64,000 nt of DNA from CAYULW01 sp964445815 (lineage in GTDB: Bacteria > Bacteroidota > Bacteroidia > Flavobacteriales_E > Vicingaceae), in the NCBI GenBank assembly GCA_964445815.1, contig CAYULW010000002.1:310001-374000 (forward strand), given 5' to 3'. A model generated the notes under the pieces. It was not told the origin of the DNA, made no database searches, and saw only the letters and a program-made list of their open reading frames with translations. Each line of letters opens with the position of its first letter. The stretch's first letter is position 1. This document shows positions 33,330 through 43,600 of this stretch, in pieces. The position numbers and the translations under genes were made by a program.

Positions 33330-34400
33330 TTGTTAACTTTTATTATACGTCGTATTTTATATGGAATTCTTGTACTTTGGGGAGTTCTATCCATTGTCTT
33401 CTTAATCTTTAATGTATTGCCCGGTGATCCGGCAAGGATGATGCTTGGGCAGAGAGCAGATCAGTCTGCGATAGAAGAGATTAATAGGGAGCTAGGTCTA
33501 AACCGATCTTTATCAGTTCAATATGCCCTTTATATGAATGACCTCTTTCCAATGTCTTTTCATAAAACCGATGAGAGAAGCAGCCTTTACTATAATCCGG
33601 ATAAGTATGGAGGGGAGACAGTTGCTCTTTCAAAAGATTGGCTCATTGCGTTTAAATGGCCATATCTTAGAAAGTCTTATCAAACACAAAGTAAAGTATC
33701 TGTTGTCTTATTGAGTAGCTTACCGGAAACAGCTATACTTGCCATCAGCTCAATACTCATTGCAACTGTTCTTGGCATTTTATTAGGTTTATTTTCAGCA
33801 TTAAATCAAGATACTTTGGCCGATCGATTATTATTGCTTTTAGCCACTTGTGGGATGGCACTGCCATCATTCTTTGTAGGAATCATCTTTGCTTGGTTGT
33901 TCGGTTTTGTTTTATCTGATTTAACGGGACTTAACATGACCGGAAGCTTATATGAAGTGGACGATTTAGGTCGAGGGGAGTACATGAATTGGTCAAACTT
34001 ATTGCTTCCAGCCCTTACTCTGGGAATAAGACCATTGGCGGTAGTCATACAATTGACTCGGAACTCCTTTTTAGAGGTATTGAGTCAAGATTTTATTAGG
34101 ACTGCCAAAGCAAAAGGACTATCAAGATTTAAGATGTTATTTAAACATAGTTTAAGAAATGCATTAAACCCCATTGTTACTGCGGTTTCGGGAATGTTTG
34201 CCAGCTTAATGGCAGGGGCCGTTTTTGTCGAAATTATCTTTGCATGGAAGGGAATAGGCTGGGAAATTGTTAATGCATTAGAAAAGTTTGACCTGCCGAT
34301 AGTTATGGGAGCAGTGATGATCATTGCAAGTATATTTGTGATTATAAATATTTTAGTTGACGTACTTTATGGTATTTTAGACCCGAAAGTTAGAATGTAA
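33330..34400 (+). CDS. ABC transporter permease, DppB/OppB type
   Basis: It opens with RRILYGILVLWGVLSIVFLI and GDPARMMLGQRAD, the typical start of oligopeptide/nickel permeases, and has the EAA-loop text TAKAKGLSRFKMLFKHSLRNAL. About six helices are visible. It forms half of an inner-membrane channel for peptides or similar substrates. It starts with TTG 2 bases after the previous stop, and its stop shares a base with the tpiA ATG. No second permease, ATPase or binding protein is in the window, so its partners are elsewhere. Confidence 0.93.
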   Translation: MLTFIIRRILYGILVLWGVLSIVFLIFNVLPGDPARMMLGQRADQSAIEEINRELGLNRSLSVQYALYMNDLFPMSFHKTDERSSLYYNPDKYGGETVALSKDWLIAFKWPYLRKSYQTQSKVSVVLLSSLPETAILAISSILIATVLGILLGLFSALNQDTLADRLLLLLATCGMALPSFFVGIIFAWLFGFVLSDLTGLNMTGSLYEVDDLGRGEYMNWSNLLLPALTLGIRPLAVVIQLTRNSFLEVLSQDFIRTAKAKGLSRFKMLFKHSLRNALNPIVTAVSGMFASLMAGAVFVEIIFAWKGIGWEIVNALEKFDLPIVMGAVMIIASIFVIINILVDVLYGILDPKVRM

Positions 34401-35146
34401 TGAGAAAGAGAATAGTCGCCGGAAATTGGAAAATGAATCTTGACCTTAGTCAAGGAAGGGAATTGGTAGAGCAATTAAAATTAAAAAGTTTCAAGCAGGG
34501 AGTTGAAGTGATAGTAATACCTCCTTTTGTTCATCTGTCATTGATTAAGGAGCTTTTAAAAACCTCAGACATTAAATTGGCCGCACAAAATGTGCACGCT
34601 GAAATTTCAGGGGCGTATACAGGTGAAATAAGCGCAAAAATGCTGGCGAGTTTAGACTTAGATTATTGTTTAGTAGGTCACTCAGAAAGAAGGATTTATC
34701 AAAAAGAATCTGATGTAGAACTTCAGGCTAAAATTCAAAGGTTGCTAGAAGAAGAGATCGGCATTATTTATTGTGTCGGTGAGACTTTGGAGGAGAGGCA
34801 GGGAGGACGTCATTTTGACCTGATAGATCAGCAATTGCAAACCGTCTTTAATTTGTCTATACAAGATTTTTCTAAAGTGGTTTTGGCTTATGAACCAGTT
34901 TGGGCAATAGGGACCGGAGAAACGGCTACAGCTTCTCAGGCAGAAGAAATGCATGCATTTATCAGACAAAAGATTGAGAAGAGATATAATTCTGAGGTTT
35001 CTGAAATGACATCAATTTTATATGGTGGAAGCTGTAAACCCGGAAATGCAGAAGAACTTTTTTCTCAACCAAATGTTGACGGAGGACTTATAGGTGGAGC
35101 ATCACTTAATGCTGAAGATTTTCATTCTATTATTGCTGCAAGGTAA
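34400..35146 (+). CDS. tpiA: Triosephosphate isomerase
   Basis: All catalytic elements are present: VAGNWKMN (Lys11), LVGHSERR (His) and AYEPVWAIGTG (Glu), with the phosphate-binding YGGSCKPGNAEEL and GGLIGGASL near the end. The 248-residue length is normal. It interconverts glyceraldehyde-3-phosphate and dihydroxyacetone phosphate in glycolysis. It overlaps both neighbours by one base (TAATG), which shows tight translational coupling with the ABC permease and prmA. Confidence 0.97.
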   Translation: MRKRIVAGNWKMNLDLSQGRELVEQLKLKSFKQGVEVIVIPPFVHLSLIKELLKTSDIKLAAQNVHAEISGAYTGEISAKMLASLDLDYCLVGHSERRIYQKESDVELQAKIQRLLEEEIGIIYCVGETLEERQGGRHFDLIDQQLQTVFNLSIQDFSKVVLAYEPVWAIGTGETATASQAEEMHAFIRQKIEKRYNSEVSEMTSILYGGSCKPGNAEELFSQPNVDGGLIGGASLNAEDFHSIIAAR

Positions 35147-35985
35147 TGAACTATATAGAGTACTCTTTTGAGATTCATCCATTTGAGCCTTTTTCTGAGA
35201 TTTTAATTGCTGAGTTGTCGACTTTAGAATTTGAATCCTTTATTGAAGAAAAACCTTTTGTAAAGGCATATTTAACAGAAGATATGGATTCAGATGCCCT
35301 TTTATCGAACGTCCGAATATTGGAATTGAACGAAGTCGATATATCCGTCACAAAACAACTCATCGAAAAAGAAAATTGGAATGAGAAGTGGGAAAGTTCT
35401 TTTCAACCAGTTGAGGTAGAAGATTTTTGTATCATTAGAGCTCCTTTTCACAAAAGAACAGGAGACTTTAAACATGAAATAATCATTGAACCAAAAATGT
35501 CTTTTGGTACTGGACACCATGCTACCACTCAATTGATGATTGGCATGATGAAGGATCTTGATTTGAAAGGAAAGACCGTTCTTGATATGGGAAGTGGAAC
35601 AGGAGTTCTGGCTATTTTGGCTGATCAAATGGGAGCGACTAAAGTCAATGCCATTGATATTGAAGAGTGGGCGTATGAAAACATGAAAGAAAACATTGAG
35701 CGTAATCATGCCAATAAGGTCTTTGCCTATCATGGAGACACTGAACTATTGAGTACTCTAGAGACAAAGTATGATGTTGTTTTGGCAAACATTAATAAGA
35801 ACATCCTGCTCTCGGATATTGAAAAGTATAAACAATACATGTCTACATCTGCATTGCTTATTCTTAGTGGTTTTTTTACTTACGATAATGAAGAGTTGAC
35901 CTCGCATTGTAAGTCCCTCCATCTTCAATTGGAAAAAGAGACTTCAAAAGAAGACTGGTCTTGTTTATATTTTCGTTTAAGCTAA
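35146..35985 (+). CDS. prmA: Ribosomal protein L11 methyltransferase
   Basis: The S-adenosylmethionine site VLDMGSGTGVLAILADQMGA, and before it MSFGTGHHATTQLMIGMM, are PrmA signatures; VLANINKNILLSDI holds the catalytic NxN. The N-terminal 90 residues are the L11-binding domain. It trimethylates ribosomal protein L11. It is the last gene of the tight permease-tpiA-prmA group. Confidence 0.95.
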   Translation: MNYIEYSFEIHPFEPFSEILIAELSTLEFESFIEEKPFVKAYLTEDMDSDALLSNVRILELNEVDISVTKQLIEKENWNEKWESSFQPVEVEDFCIIRAPFHKRTGDFKHEIIIEPKMSFGTGHHATTQLMIGMMKDLDLKGKTVLDMGSGTGVLAILADQMGATKVNAIDIEEWAYENMKENIERNHANKVFAYHGDTELLSTLETKYDVVLANINKNILLSDIEKYKQYMSTSALLILSGFFTYDNEELTSHCKSLHLQLEKETSKEDWSCLYFRLS

Positions 35986-36045
35986 TGTGGCGCGTCATTT
36001 GCAAGGGTGCGAAAAATGTTTAACTTGCAAACAGAATATGTTTTA

Positions 36046-39000
36046 ATGAGGACTACCATCAGGTTACTTTCTATTTTCATTGTTGGACTTCTTGTTCTAT
36101 CCAGCCTTTCAACAAAAGCTCAGACACCAAATCAGTTTTCGAGTGACTCCATTGCTTTCTTTAATGAGATGGAGGCCTTTCTAGCCGGTGCAAGAAAGGA
36201 AGGGAAGGATTTTATGAAGCAGTTTGAAGAAGTTTGGTATGGAGGGTATTTTTCAGATAAACAAAGACAAGGAGTATACGAAATAAGCAATAAGATGCTG
36301 AAACGTAAATTAAGGGCCTTTCCTGATTTTCGAAATTATTTATTTACGGTAGGCAGTTTTGTGACTGACGAGAACCAAACGGAGGATAGTTTCCATGCAT
36401 GGCAGTCTATAATTGATAAACTTATACAAGATCGAAGAAAGAAAAAATTTACAGACTTTCTTGAGTTTTGTAATGGTTTATTTAGAGAAAAGTCGATTTA
36501 TATCTCGGCATCAACAAGGTGGGCTTCAAACAATACCAACTACTTTTTTGGGTATGATTCTTTACCAAAGATTGTATACGATCAATTGGATTTGGTGTGT
36601 TATGCGAAGAGAGATAGCATGAAGATTGTTGGAACTTCAGGTGCATATTATCCAACTGAAGGTTTGTGGTATGGAAAAAAGGGCATAGTGACATGGCAAA
36701 AAGCAGGTTTACTAGGAGATGAAGTATATGCTGAACTGAAGTCATATAAAATAGCAACAAGAACATCCGAATATCAGGCAGACTCTGTGGTTTTTTATAA
36801 TAACTTTTATTTAAATGCACCATTGTTGGGACAGTTAACAGATAAAATATTGGCGAATATGACACCTGAGCGGGCATCATATCCCAAATTTGATTCTTAC
36901 GACAAAAGAGTAAGAATTGAAAACATAAGTCCCAATGTAAACTTTGATGCAGGGTTTTCTATGGTGGGTTCAAAACTTTTGGCAAAAGGAAATGAAGATC
37001 AAGATGCAATTATAGAGTTTATAAGAAGCGATACTTTGTTTTTAAAAGCAAAGTCGGAAAACTTTTCCATTCGTATTGATAGAATTGTATCTACAGATGC
37101 ATCAGTAAGCATTTATCTAGGACAAGATTCGATCTATCATCCCGGCTTGAATATGAAATACCTGATTGACCAAAAGTTGGTGACCTTGTATAAGGAAAAT
37201 AAAGGTGTGGCCAAAACAGCCTATACCAACTCGTTTCACAACATAGAGATGGACTTTGAGGTACTCAATTGGAAAACAGATGAGCCGATAATGGAGATGA
37301 CCAATCTTCAGGGAGGGACAAAAAGAGATGCGTTCTTTACTTCAGAGAATTTTTTCAAAGTTGAATTATTTGACAAAATAGGAGGGCTTGCTGATGTTAA
37401 CCCGCTATTTAAAGTGTATCAATATGCTGAACAGCAGCAACGAAATGATTTGAGTATAAGAAATCTAGGGTACCATATGGGACTAGACTATCCGGCTGCA
37501 AAGAATATGGTCATTTATTTAAGTACCTTGGGTTTTGTAAGTTTTGATATTGAAAAGGATTTGGTAGAAGTCAAACAGAAACTTACAGACTTTGTATTAG
37601 CGAAGACAGAAAAAATTGATTATGATGTTATTAGTATATTCTCTGAAGTTGAAGAGGGGCGGAATGCAAAATTAAATCTATTGAATAATGATTTAAAAAT
37701 TAATGGAATAGAGGGGATAGTTTTGAGTGACTCTCAGCAGGTGGTTATACTTCCGGCCGGAGGACAGATTAACATGAAGGAAGATCGTTTCTTTGAATTT
37801 GCGGGTAGAGTAAAAGCAGGACGATTTGAACTGTTTGGTAAAGAGTTTTCATTTGATTATGAGCAATTTAAGATTAATCTAACGAATGTAGACTCGTTAA
37901 GAATTGAAGCCGTTTCTAAAGAAAAAGACGAAAGGGGAAATTACATGCTAAAGCCTGTAAAAACAGTAATTCAAGATGTAAATGGTGACTTGTTAATTGA
38001 TGACCCCTTTAATAAAAGTGGTTTGCAAAGCTTGTCAGAATATCCAATAATCAATAGTAAGAACGATAGCTATGTGTTTTATGATCGCAAAGAAATCCTT
38101 GGCGGGGTATATAAATCTTATAATTTTTACTTTCAGGTTGATCCATTCTCCATTGATAGTCTAGATAATTTTTCAAATGATCAATTGAAGTTTGATGGTA
38201 CCTTTTCTTCTGCAAACATCTTTCCCGAATTTAGAGAACAATTAACGTTACAAGAAGATTTCTCTTTAGGATTTATTCGTGAAACGCCTCCCGGAGGTTA
38301 TCCTATGTATCAGGGTAAAGGTCAGTTCTTCGATAAAATTAAACTAAGTCATGATGGTTTGAGGGGAGATGGTAGTTTGAAGTACATTACATCAACGACC
38401 TACTCTAAAGATTTTATTTTCTATCCTGATTCAATGAGGGCTTTGGCCGAAAAATATCATGTTGGTTCTCAAAGAGCGGATCAAGGTGTTGAATACCCTG
38501 ATGCAAATGGAGAAAGCATGAAAATGAGGTGGCTTCCATATGAGGATGAAATGTTTGCTACAACAACTACGGATCAAGGTCTACAGATGTATGATAAAGA
38601 ATCTCGCTTCTTAGGAACTACAACTTATACACCGAGCTATATGTCCGGCAATGGGATCTATAAATTCTCACGAGCTGATCTGACTTCAAACAATATGATT
38701 TTTAAGTACATCACCTTTGATGCAGATACAGCAGATTTTGCACTTAGAGATTCGGAAGTAGCAGGTGCATTTGGCTTGAAAACAAAAAACCTTAATGCTC
38801 ATGTCGATTATAAAGGCAGATTTGCGGAATTTAAATCCAATGGGAAGGCTGAACCAATTGAGTTTCCGATTAATCAATACATCTGTTTTATGGAGGAGTT
38901 TAAATGGTATATGGACAATGATGTTATTGATTTGAGCAGTAAAAAATCAACACAAATTGCTGCAGATGTAAAAATGGAAGGATCTAAGTTTATTTCTACT

Positions 39001-40512
39001 CATCCGGATCAAGATTCCCTCTTCTTTTATGCTCCTTTAGCAAGATATGATTCCAGAAGGCACATTATTAAAGCAAGAGAAGTATTGTATATCAATTCAG
39101 CTGACGCATTGGTTTATCCGGATTCGGGAGCAGATGTAACAATAAAGAAGAAGGCCAATATGGAGCCTCTTGTAAACTCTGAAGTGGTAACCAATAGCGT
39201 GACCAAGTTTCATAAAGTTTATGAGGCCAATACAAAAATATTCGGTAGAAAGTCTTACAGTTCTTCCGGGTATATAGATTACATAGATCAGGATAAGCAA
39301 AAACAACAGATTTATTTAAGCTCAATCAGTGTTGATACAACAGGACAAACAATAGGAAGAGGTGAAATAGCCGATTCGATAGACTTTAGCCTAAATCCCT
39401 ATTTTGCCTTCAAGGGTGGAGTAAAGTTATATGGAAGTAAACAGTTTCTGGTGTTTGATGGAGCTTCCAGACTTAATCATACATGTGAAACTATAAATCG
39501 GCCATGGTTTAAGTTTGAATCGGAGATTGACCCGAATAATATCAATATTCCCATAGATACAAATATGAGAGATACCGCCGATGCGGTATTGGCATCAAGT
39601 ATTAATTTAAATACGGACTCAACCTACTTGTATTCAGCTTTTGTTTCGGGGAGATCAAATTATAGTGACATTTACCTAATTCCGACTTATGGTTTTCTCA
39701 ATTTCAACCAGGAGACTCAAGAGTATATCATTTCTTCTCTTGAGAAGAAAGAGGAATTTAGTTTACCCGGAAATTATCTCAAGCTAAATACACGAGACTG
39801 TAAGGTATATGGGGAGGGAGTAGTTGATGTGGGTGCTCGTGCCGGAAATGTTGTAGTTAACTCAGCTGGGAACATTATTCATGATCAGAATGACAATAGT
39901 GCCATTTTTGATCTGAGTATGACCATTGATTTCTTTTTTGACGATAATGCCATGCGGAAGATGGCAGATGATATTAATGAAAACATTGATCTTCTGGTTG
40001 TGGATTACAGTAATGCTTCTTTTGTAAAGAACTTAAAGGAAATTACCAGTGTTGAAATAGCTGATGAAATGGTGTCTCAGATGACTTTAAACGGCAAATT
40101 AAAAAGAGTTCCTCAAGAACTTAATAAGCGGTTTTTTCTAAGCAATATTAAATTAAAATGGGTAGAGGAAATTAACTCATATAAATCTTTTGGAAAGATT
40201 GGCATTTCAAACATCAATAAAGAAGAAGTAAACAAGCTGGTTGATGGTAAAGTAATGATTACAAAGAAAAGAGGTGGAGATATCATTGATATTCTTTTAG
40301 AAATAGGAAATGATACTTGGTATTATTTCAGTTATCAAAGAGGTTTGATGAAAGTTATTTCTTCAAATGAAGAGTTTAATACACAAATCAAAGAACTGAA
40401 GAAAGATAAGCGAAGATACAATCATCAAAAGGGAGAGAAGCCTTTTACATTTATGTTTGGTTCAGTCAGAGAAAAAAGAGACTTTGACAGAGATTTTGAG
40501 AGTGATATATAA
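36046..40512 (+). CDS. Giant exported protein of about 1488 residues, unknown function
   Basis: I choose the ATG at 36046 because it gives a proper signal peptide (MRTTIRLLSIFIVGLLVLSS, ending in KAQ); an earlier frame start adds 13 unlikely residues. The mature protein is acidic and mainly beta-strand. Its middle and C-terminal parts have repeated short units such as FAFKGGVKLYGSKQFLVFDG and LFGKEFSFDYEQFKINL, which remind me of OstA/LptA-type stacked strands, but this is only a resemblance. The C-terminus is strongly basic (KKDKRRYNHQKGEKP). It is followed by another giant protein. No named family is recognised. Confidence 0.75.
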   Translation: MRTTIRLLSIFIVGLLVLSSLSTKAQTPNQFSSDSIAFFNEMEAFLAGARKEGKDFMKQFEEVWYGGYFSDKQRQGVYEISNKMLKRKLRAFPDFRNYLFTVGSFVTDENQTEDSFHAWQSIIDKLIQDRRKKKFTDFLEFCNGLFREKSIYISASTRWASNNTNYFFGYDSLPKIVYDQLDLVCYAKRDSMKIVGTSGAYYPTEGLWYGKKGIVTWQKAGLLGDEVYAELKSYKIATRTSEYQADSVVFYNNFYLNAPLLGQLTDKILANMTPERASYPKFDSYDKRVRIENISPNVNFDAGFSMVGSKLLAKGNEDQDAIIEFIRSDTLFLKAKSENFSIRIDRIVSTDASVSIYLGQDSIYHPGLNMKYLIDQKLVTLYKENKGVAKTAYTNSFHNIEMDFEVLNWKTDEPIMEMTNLQGGTKRDAFFTSENFFKVELFDKIGGLADVNPLFKVYQYAEQQQRNDLSIRNLGYHMGLDYPAAKNMVIYLSTLGFVSFDIEKDLVEVKQKLTDFVLAKTEKIDYDVISIFSEVEEGRNAKLNLLNNDLKINGIEGIVLSDSQQVVILPAGGQINMKEDRFFEFAGRVKAGRFELFGKEFSFDYEQFKINLTNVDSLRIEAVSKEKDERGNYMLKPVKTVIQDVNGDLLIDDPFNKSGLQSLSEYPIINSKNDSYVFYDRKEILGGVYKSYNFYFQVDPFSIDSLDNFSNDQLKFDGTFSSANIFPEFREQLTLQEDFSLGFIRETPPGGYPMYQGKGQFFDKIKLSHDGLRGDGSLKYITSTTYSKDFIFYPDSMRALAEKYHVGSQRADQGVEYPDANGESMKMRWLPYEDEMFATTTTDQGLQMYDKESRFLGTTTYTPSYMSGNGIYKFSRADLTSNNMIFKYITFDADTADFALRDSEVAGAFGLKTKNLNAHVDYKGRFAEFKSNGKAEPIEFPINQYICFMEEFKWYMDNDVIDLSSKKSTQIAADVKMEGSKFISTHPDQDSLFFYAPLARYDSRRHIIKAREVLYINSADALVYPDSGADVTIKKKANMEPLVNSEVVTNSVTKFHKVYEANTKIFGRKSYSSSGYIDYIDQDKQKQQIYLSSISVDTTGQTIGRGEIADSIDFSLNPYFAFKGGVKLYGSKQFLVFDGASRLNHTCETINRPWFKFESEIDPNNINIPIDTNMRDTADAVLASSINLNTDSTYLYSAFVSGRSNYSDIYLIPTYGFLNFNQETQEYIISSLEKKEEFSLPGNYLKLNTRDCKVYGEGVVDVGARAGNVVVNSAGNIIHDQNDNSAIFDLSMTIDFFFDDNAMRKMADDINENIDLLVVDYSNASFVKNLKEITSVEIADEMVSQMTLNGKLKRVPQELNKRFFLSNIKLKWVEEINSYKSFGKIGISNINKEEVNKLVDGKVMITKKRGGDIIDILLEIGNDTWYYFSYQRGLMKVISSNEEFNTQIKELKKDKRRYNHQKGEKPFTFMFGSVREKRDFDRDFESDI

Positions 40513-40612
40513 TGACCTTATGCACAAGTTAGTGTTGACTATTTTCGATAAACTGGCATTAAATCCTTTATTTCGCGTTACATCTTTGTAATTGACCTTA
40601 TTATTCTTATAA

Positions 40613-43600
40613 ATGAAGAGGTGTATATTTTTTATTCTTATCCTGCTTGTTAACTCTTCATTGCTGTTGGCGCAAGAAGATTTTAAGTCGGAAGAAGAGC
40701 TAAAGCAGAAGGCAAATGCCTTATTTGAACAAGAAAAGCTTGTTGAGGCTAAGCCGCTCTTTACCCAACTGTTGGCATTGTATCCTAAAGATCCTAATTA
40801 TAATTTTAAGTATGGAGCTTGCTTAATGGCTAGTCAGGCTGATAAACAGGAGGCCATTACTTATCTTCAGTTTGCAGTTAATTCACCAAATGTAGATCCA
40901 CTCGCATACTACTATTTGGGAAGGGCACATCATCTTAATTACAATTTTGCAAAGGCTGTAAAAGCTTATAGTCGTTTTAAAACAAAGGGGAACACTGAAG
41001 ATAAAACTAAATATCAGATAGAGCGTCAAATACAAATGTGTAAAAATGGCAATGATTTGCTCAGTCGTATTAATGAAGTTCAGGTTCTTGATAAACAAGA
41101 AATATCTGAAAGTGATTTTTTCAGAATATATGATCTTAAAGGGATAGATGGCAAAATCATTGCAAAGCCGGAAGATTTTATGTCCAAGTACGATCAAAAA
41201 ATCGATGAACGTTCTATAATCTATTTACCACCTGATGCGAAAGAAGTGTATTACTCCTCATATGGAAAGAAAGGGGAGAATGGGAGAGATATTTATAAGG
41301 CGGTTAAACTTGGAAATGGTAATTGGAGTGAGCCGGTGAGACTAGGAGAAGGGATAAATACCCCTTACGATGAGAACTATGCATTTATTCATCCTGATGG
41401 GCGAACCTTGTACTTTGCTTCCAAGGGACATAGTAGTATGGGAGGGTATGACTTATTCATGAGTACCTTTGACCAGACAACCAATGAATGGACAGAACCT
41501 GAAAATTTAGATTTTGCCTTTAGTTCAGCAGACGATGATGTGCTGTTTATTTCTGACGAAGATAAGTCCTTGGCTTTCTTTGCCTCAAACCGTTCTAACG
41601 CATCAGGAAGAATGACGGTTTATAAGGTAAAAGTAAAAAAGGAACCTGCTGATATAACAATTATTCAAGGAGAATTTATTGCTGAGAGTAACCCAACAAA
41701 CAAAAAAGCCAAAATTACGGTCATTGATCCCGAAACAAATCAAACAGTTGGGGTCTATGAAACAGATGCCGATGGAAAATATCAGGTTGAGTTTAATCAG
41801 AGAGGAGGAGTCTATCAGTTTAATATAGAAACAACGGAGGATGCACCAATTCATACTGGTACAGTAAATGTTCCCGATCAAGATGAATTTGAAGTACTGG
41901 GACAAGAGTTAAGGCTAGTAGGAGAAGGCGATAACCAACAATTGGTAATTAAGAATATATTTGATGGTACTGCTCTACCTAGAAACCAATCCGGACCAAG
42001 GGTGAGCTCAGAATTATTACGTTTAAAAGCCAACCTGGATGTTAACCTTGATGCAGGAGAAGTGCTGGCAATAGAGCAAAGGGCCAATTCAACTACTTCG
42101 GAGATAGATAATTCTGATAATAATCAAGTGAGTGAAGATAAGCCACAAGATCAATCATCAGCAGATGCAACTTTGCTTGTCGAAAAGGCCGACCAAATAG
42201 AAGCAGATCTGGATCAGAAGTTAGAGCAAGTTAATAAAGCAAAAAACTTAGCTTATAAAAATGCTAAAGAACAAAGCAAGTCTGCAAAAGAACAATTGGC
42301 CAATACAGAAGCAAATGCTAACGATCAGAGCAAAAGTGAGTCGAGGAATGAGGCAGAGCGAACTGCTCTTTCTGCAGCATATGGAACCAGTTTAGGTAAT
42401 GAAATGGCTCGAATAGAGAAGCAATTGCAAGAACAAAAAGAAACCCTCTCGTTGGCTAAAGATAAAGCTCAGAACAATGACTTTCAAGCAGCAAGCCAGT
42501 TGATTAGTCAAGTAGAAGCAACAAATGCGAATACAAAAGAGCCAGTTGAAAATCTTCAGGAAAAGAAAAGATCAATTCAAAATAACATTCAGGAGAATGC
42601 AGAGATATTGAGTGACCTGTCCGAAAAGAAGGTTGCTTTTGAAAAAGAGTCAGAGCGATTAGAAATAAAAATCGATTCGATAAATGTCTTGTTGGAGCAA
42701 AGTGATGATGAAGCGAAGGCCGAATTGACACAACAATCCAATGATTATCAACTGGATCGCGAAGATTTGAGTTATCAGCTTAAAACAACTGAAAACAAAT
42801 ACAATGCGGCTTTGGCTAACGAAAAAGCCTTACAGGTAGAGTTAGAGCAAGTTGAATTGCTGGAACAAGAATTAAATCTTCCTAACAATGATGTAGTTGA
42901 AGAGTTCGGTGAGTCAGATGTACAAAGTTTGAACAATCAAATTTCAGAGTTCAAGACAAATAATCAACTGGCATATACGGATGTAAGTTCTGAAAATGAT
43001 AACGCCAATGCTAACTTATCTTCAGGAACACCCCCACAAACAAGCCCTGAGAACTTTACTTCAATAAATAGTTTGAATTCTTATTATCAAGATCAAATAT
43101 ATAAAACGGAAGCCATTGCTGATGGGGATTTAAAGCAGGCAAGGAAAACAGAGATCATAGAGGACTGGAAAGCAGAATTGAGTAAAAGACAAGTTGAGAA
43201 GGAGAATGAGTTGGCCAATCAGACGAATGAAAGAGTAAAACAACAGACCAGAGCGGAGATTGATCAGATTGCAAATAAAATACAGGAATTAGATCAACAA
43301 AGTCTGACTATACAATCTGATCTAGCAAATAATACACAGCAATCTGAGAATCAGAATTCGAGTACAAGTACAGAAAATACCTTTCTAGAGAACTCTTCAG
43401 CAAATCTAAACCTGTCTAGTCCTATTGAACAGGATATTGATGTAAGTGGAGTCGATGAAAACTCCTTGATCCCTGAGGAGTATACAGACTTGAACTTTAA
43501 GCAAGAGTTTATTTATGGCAGCAGTAATTCTACACTTCAGGTAAGATCTGCAAAGAAATCTTTGGCACAAGCTGCGACTTATTCTAAGAAAGCAGAAGAT

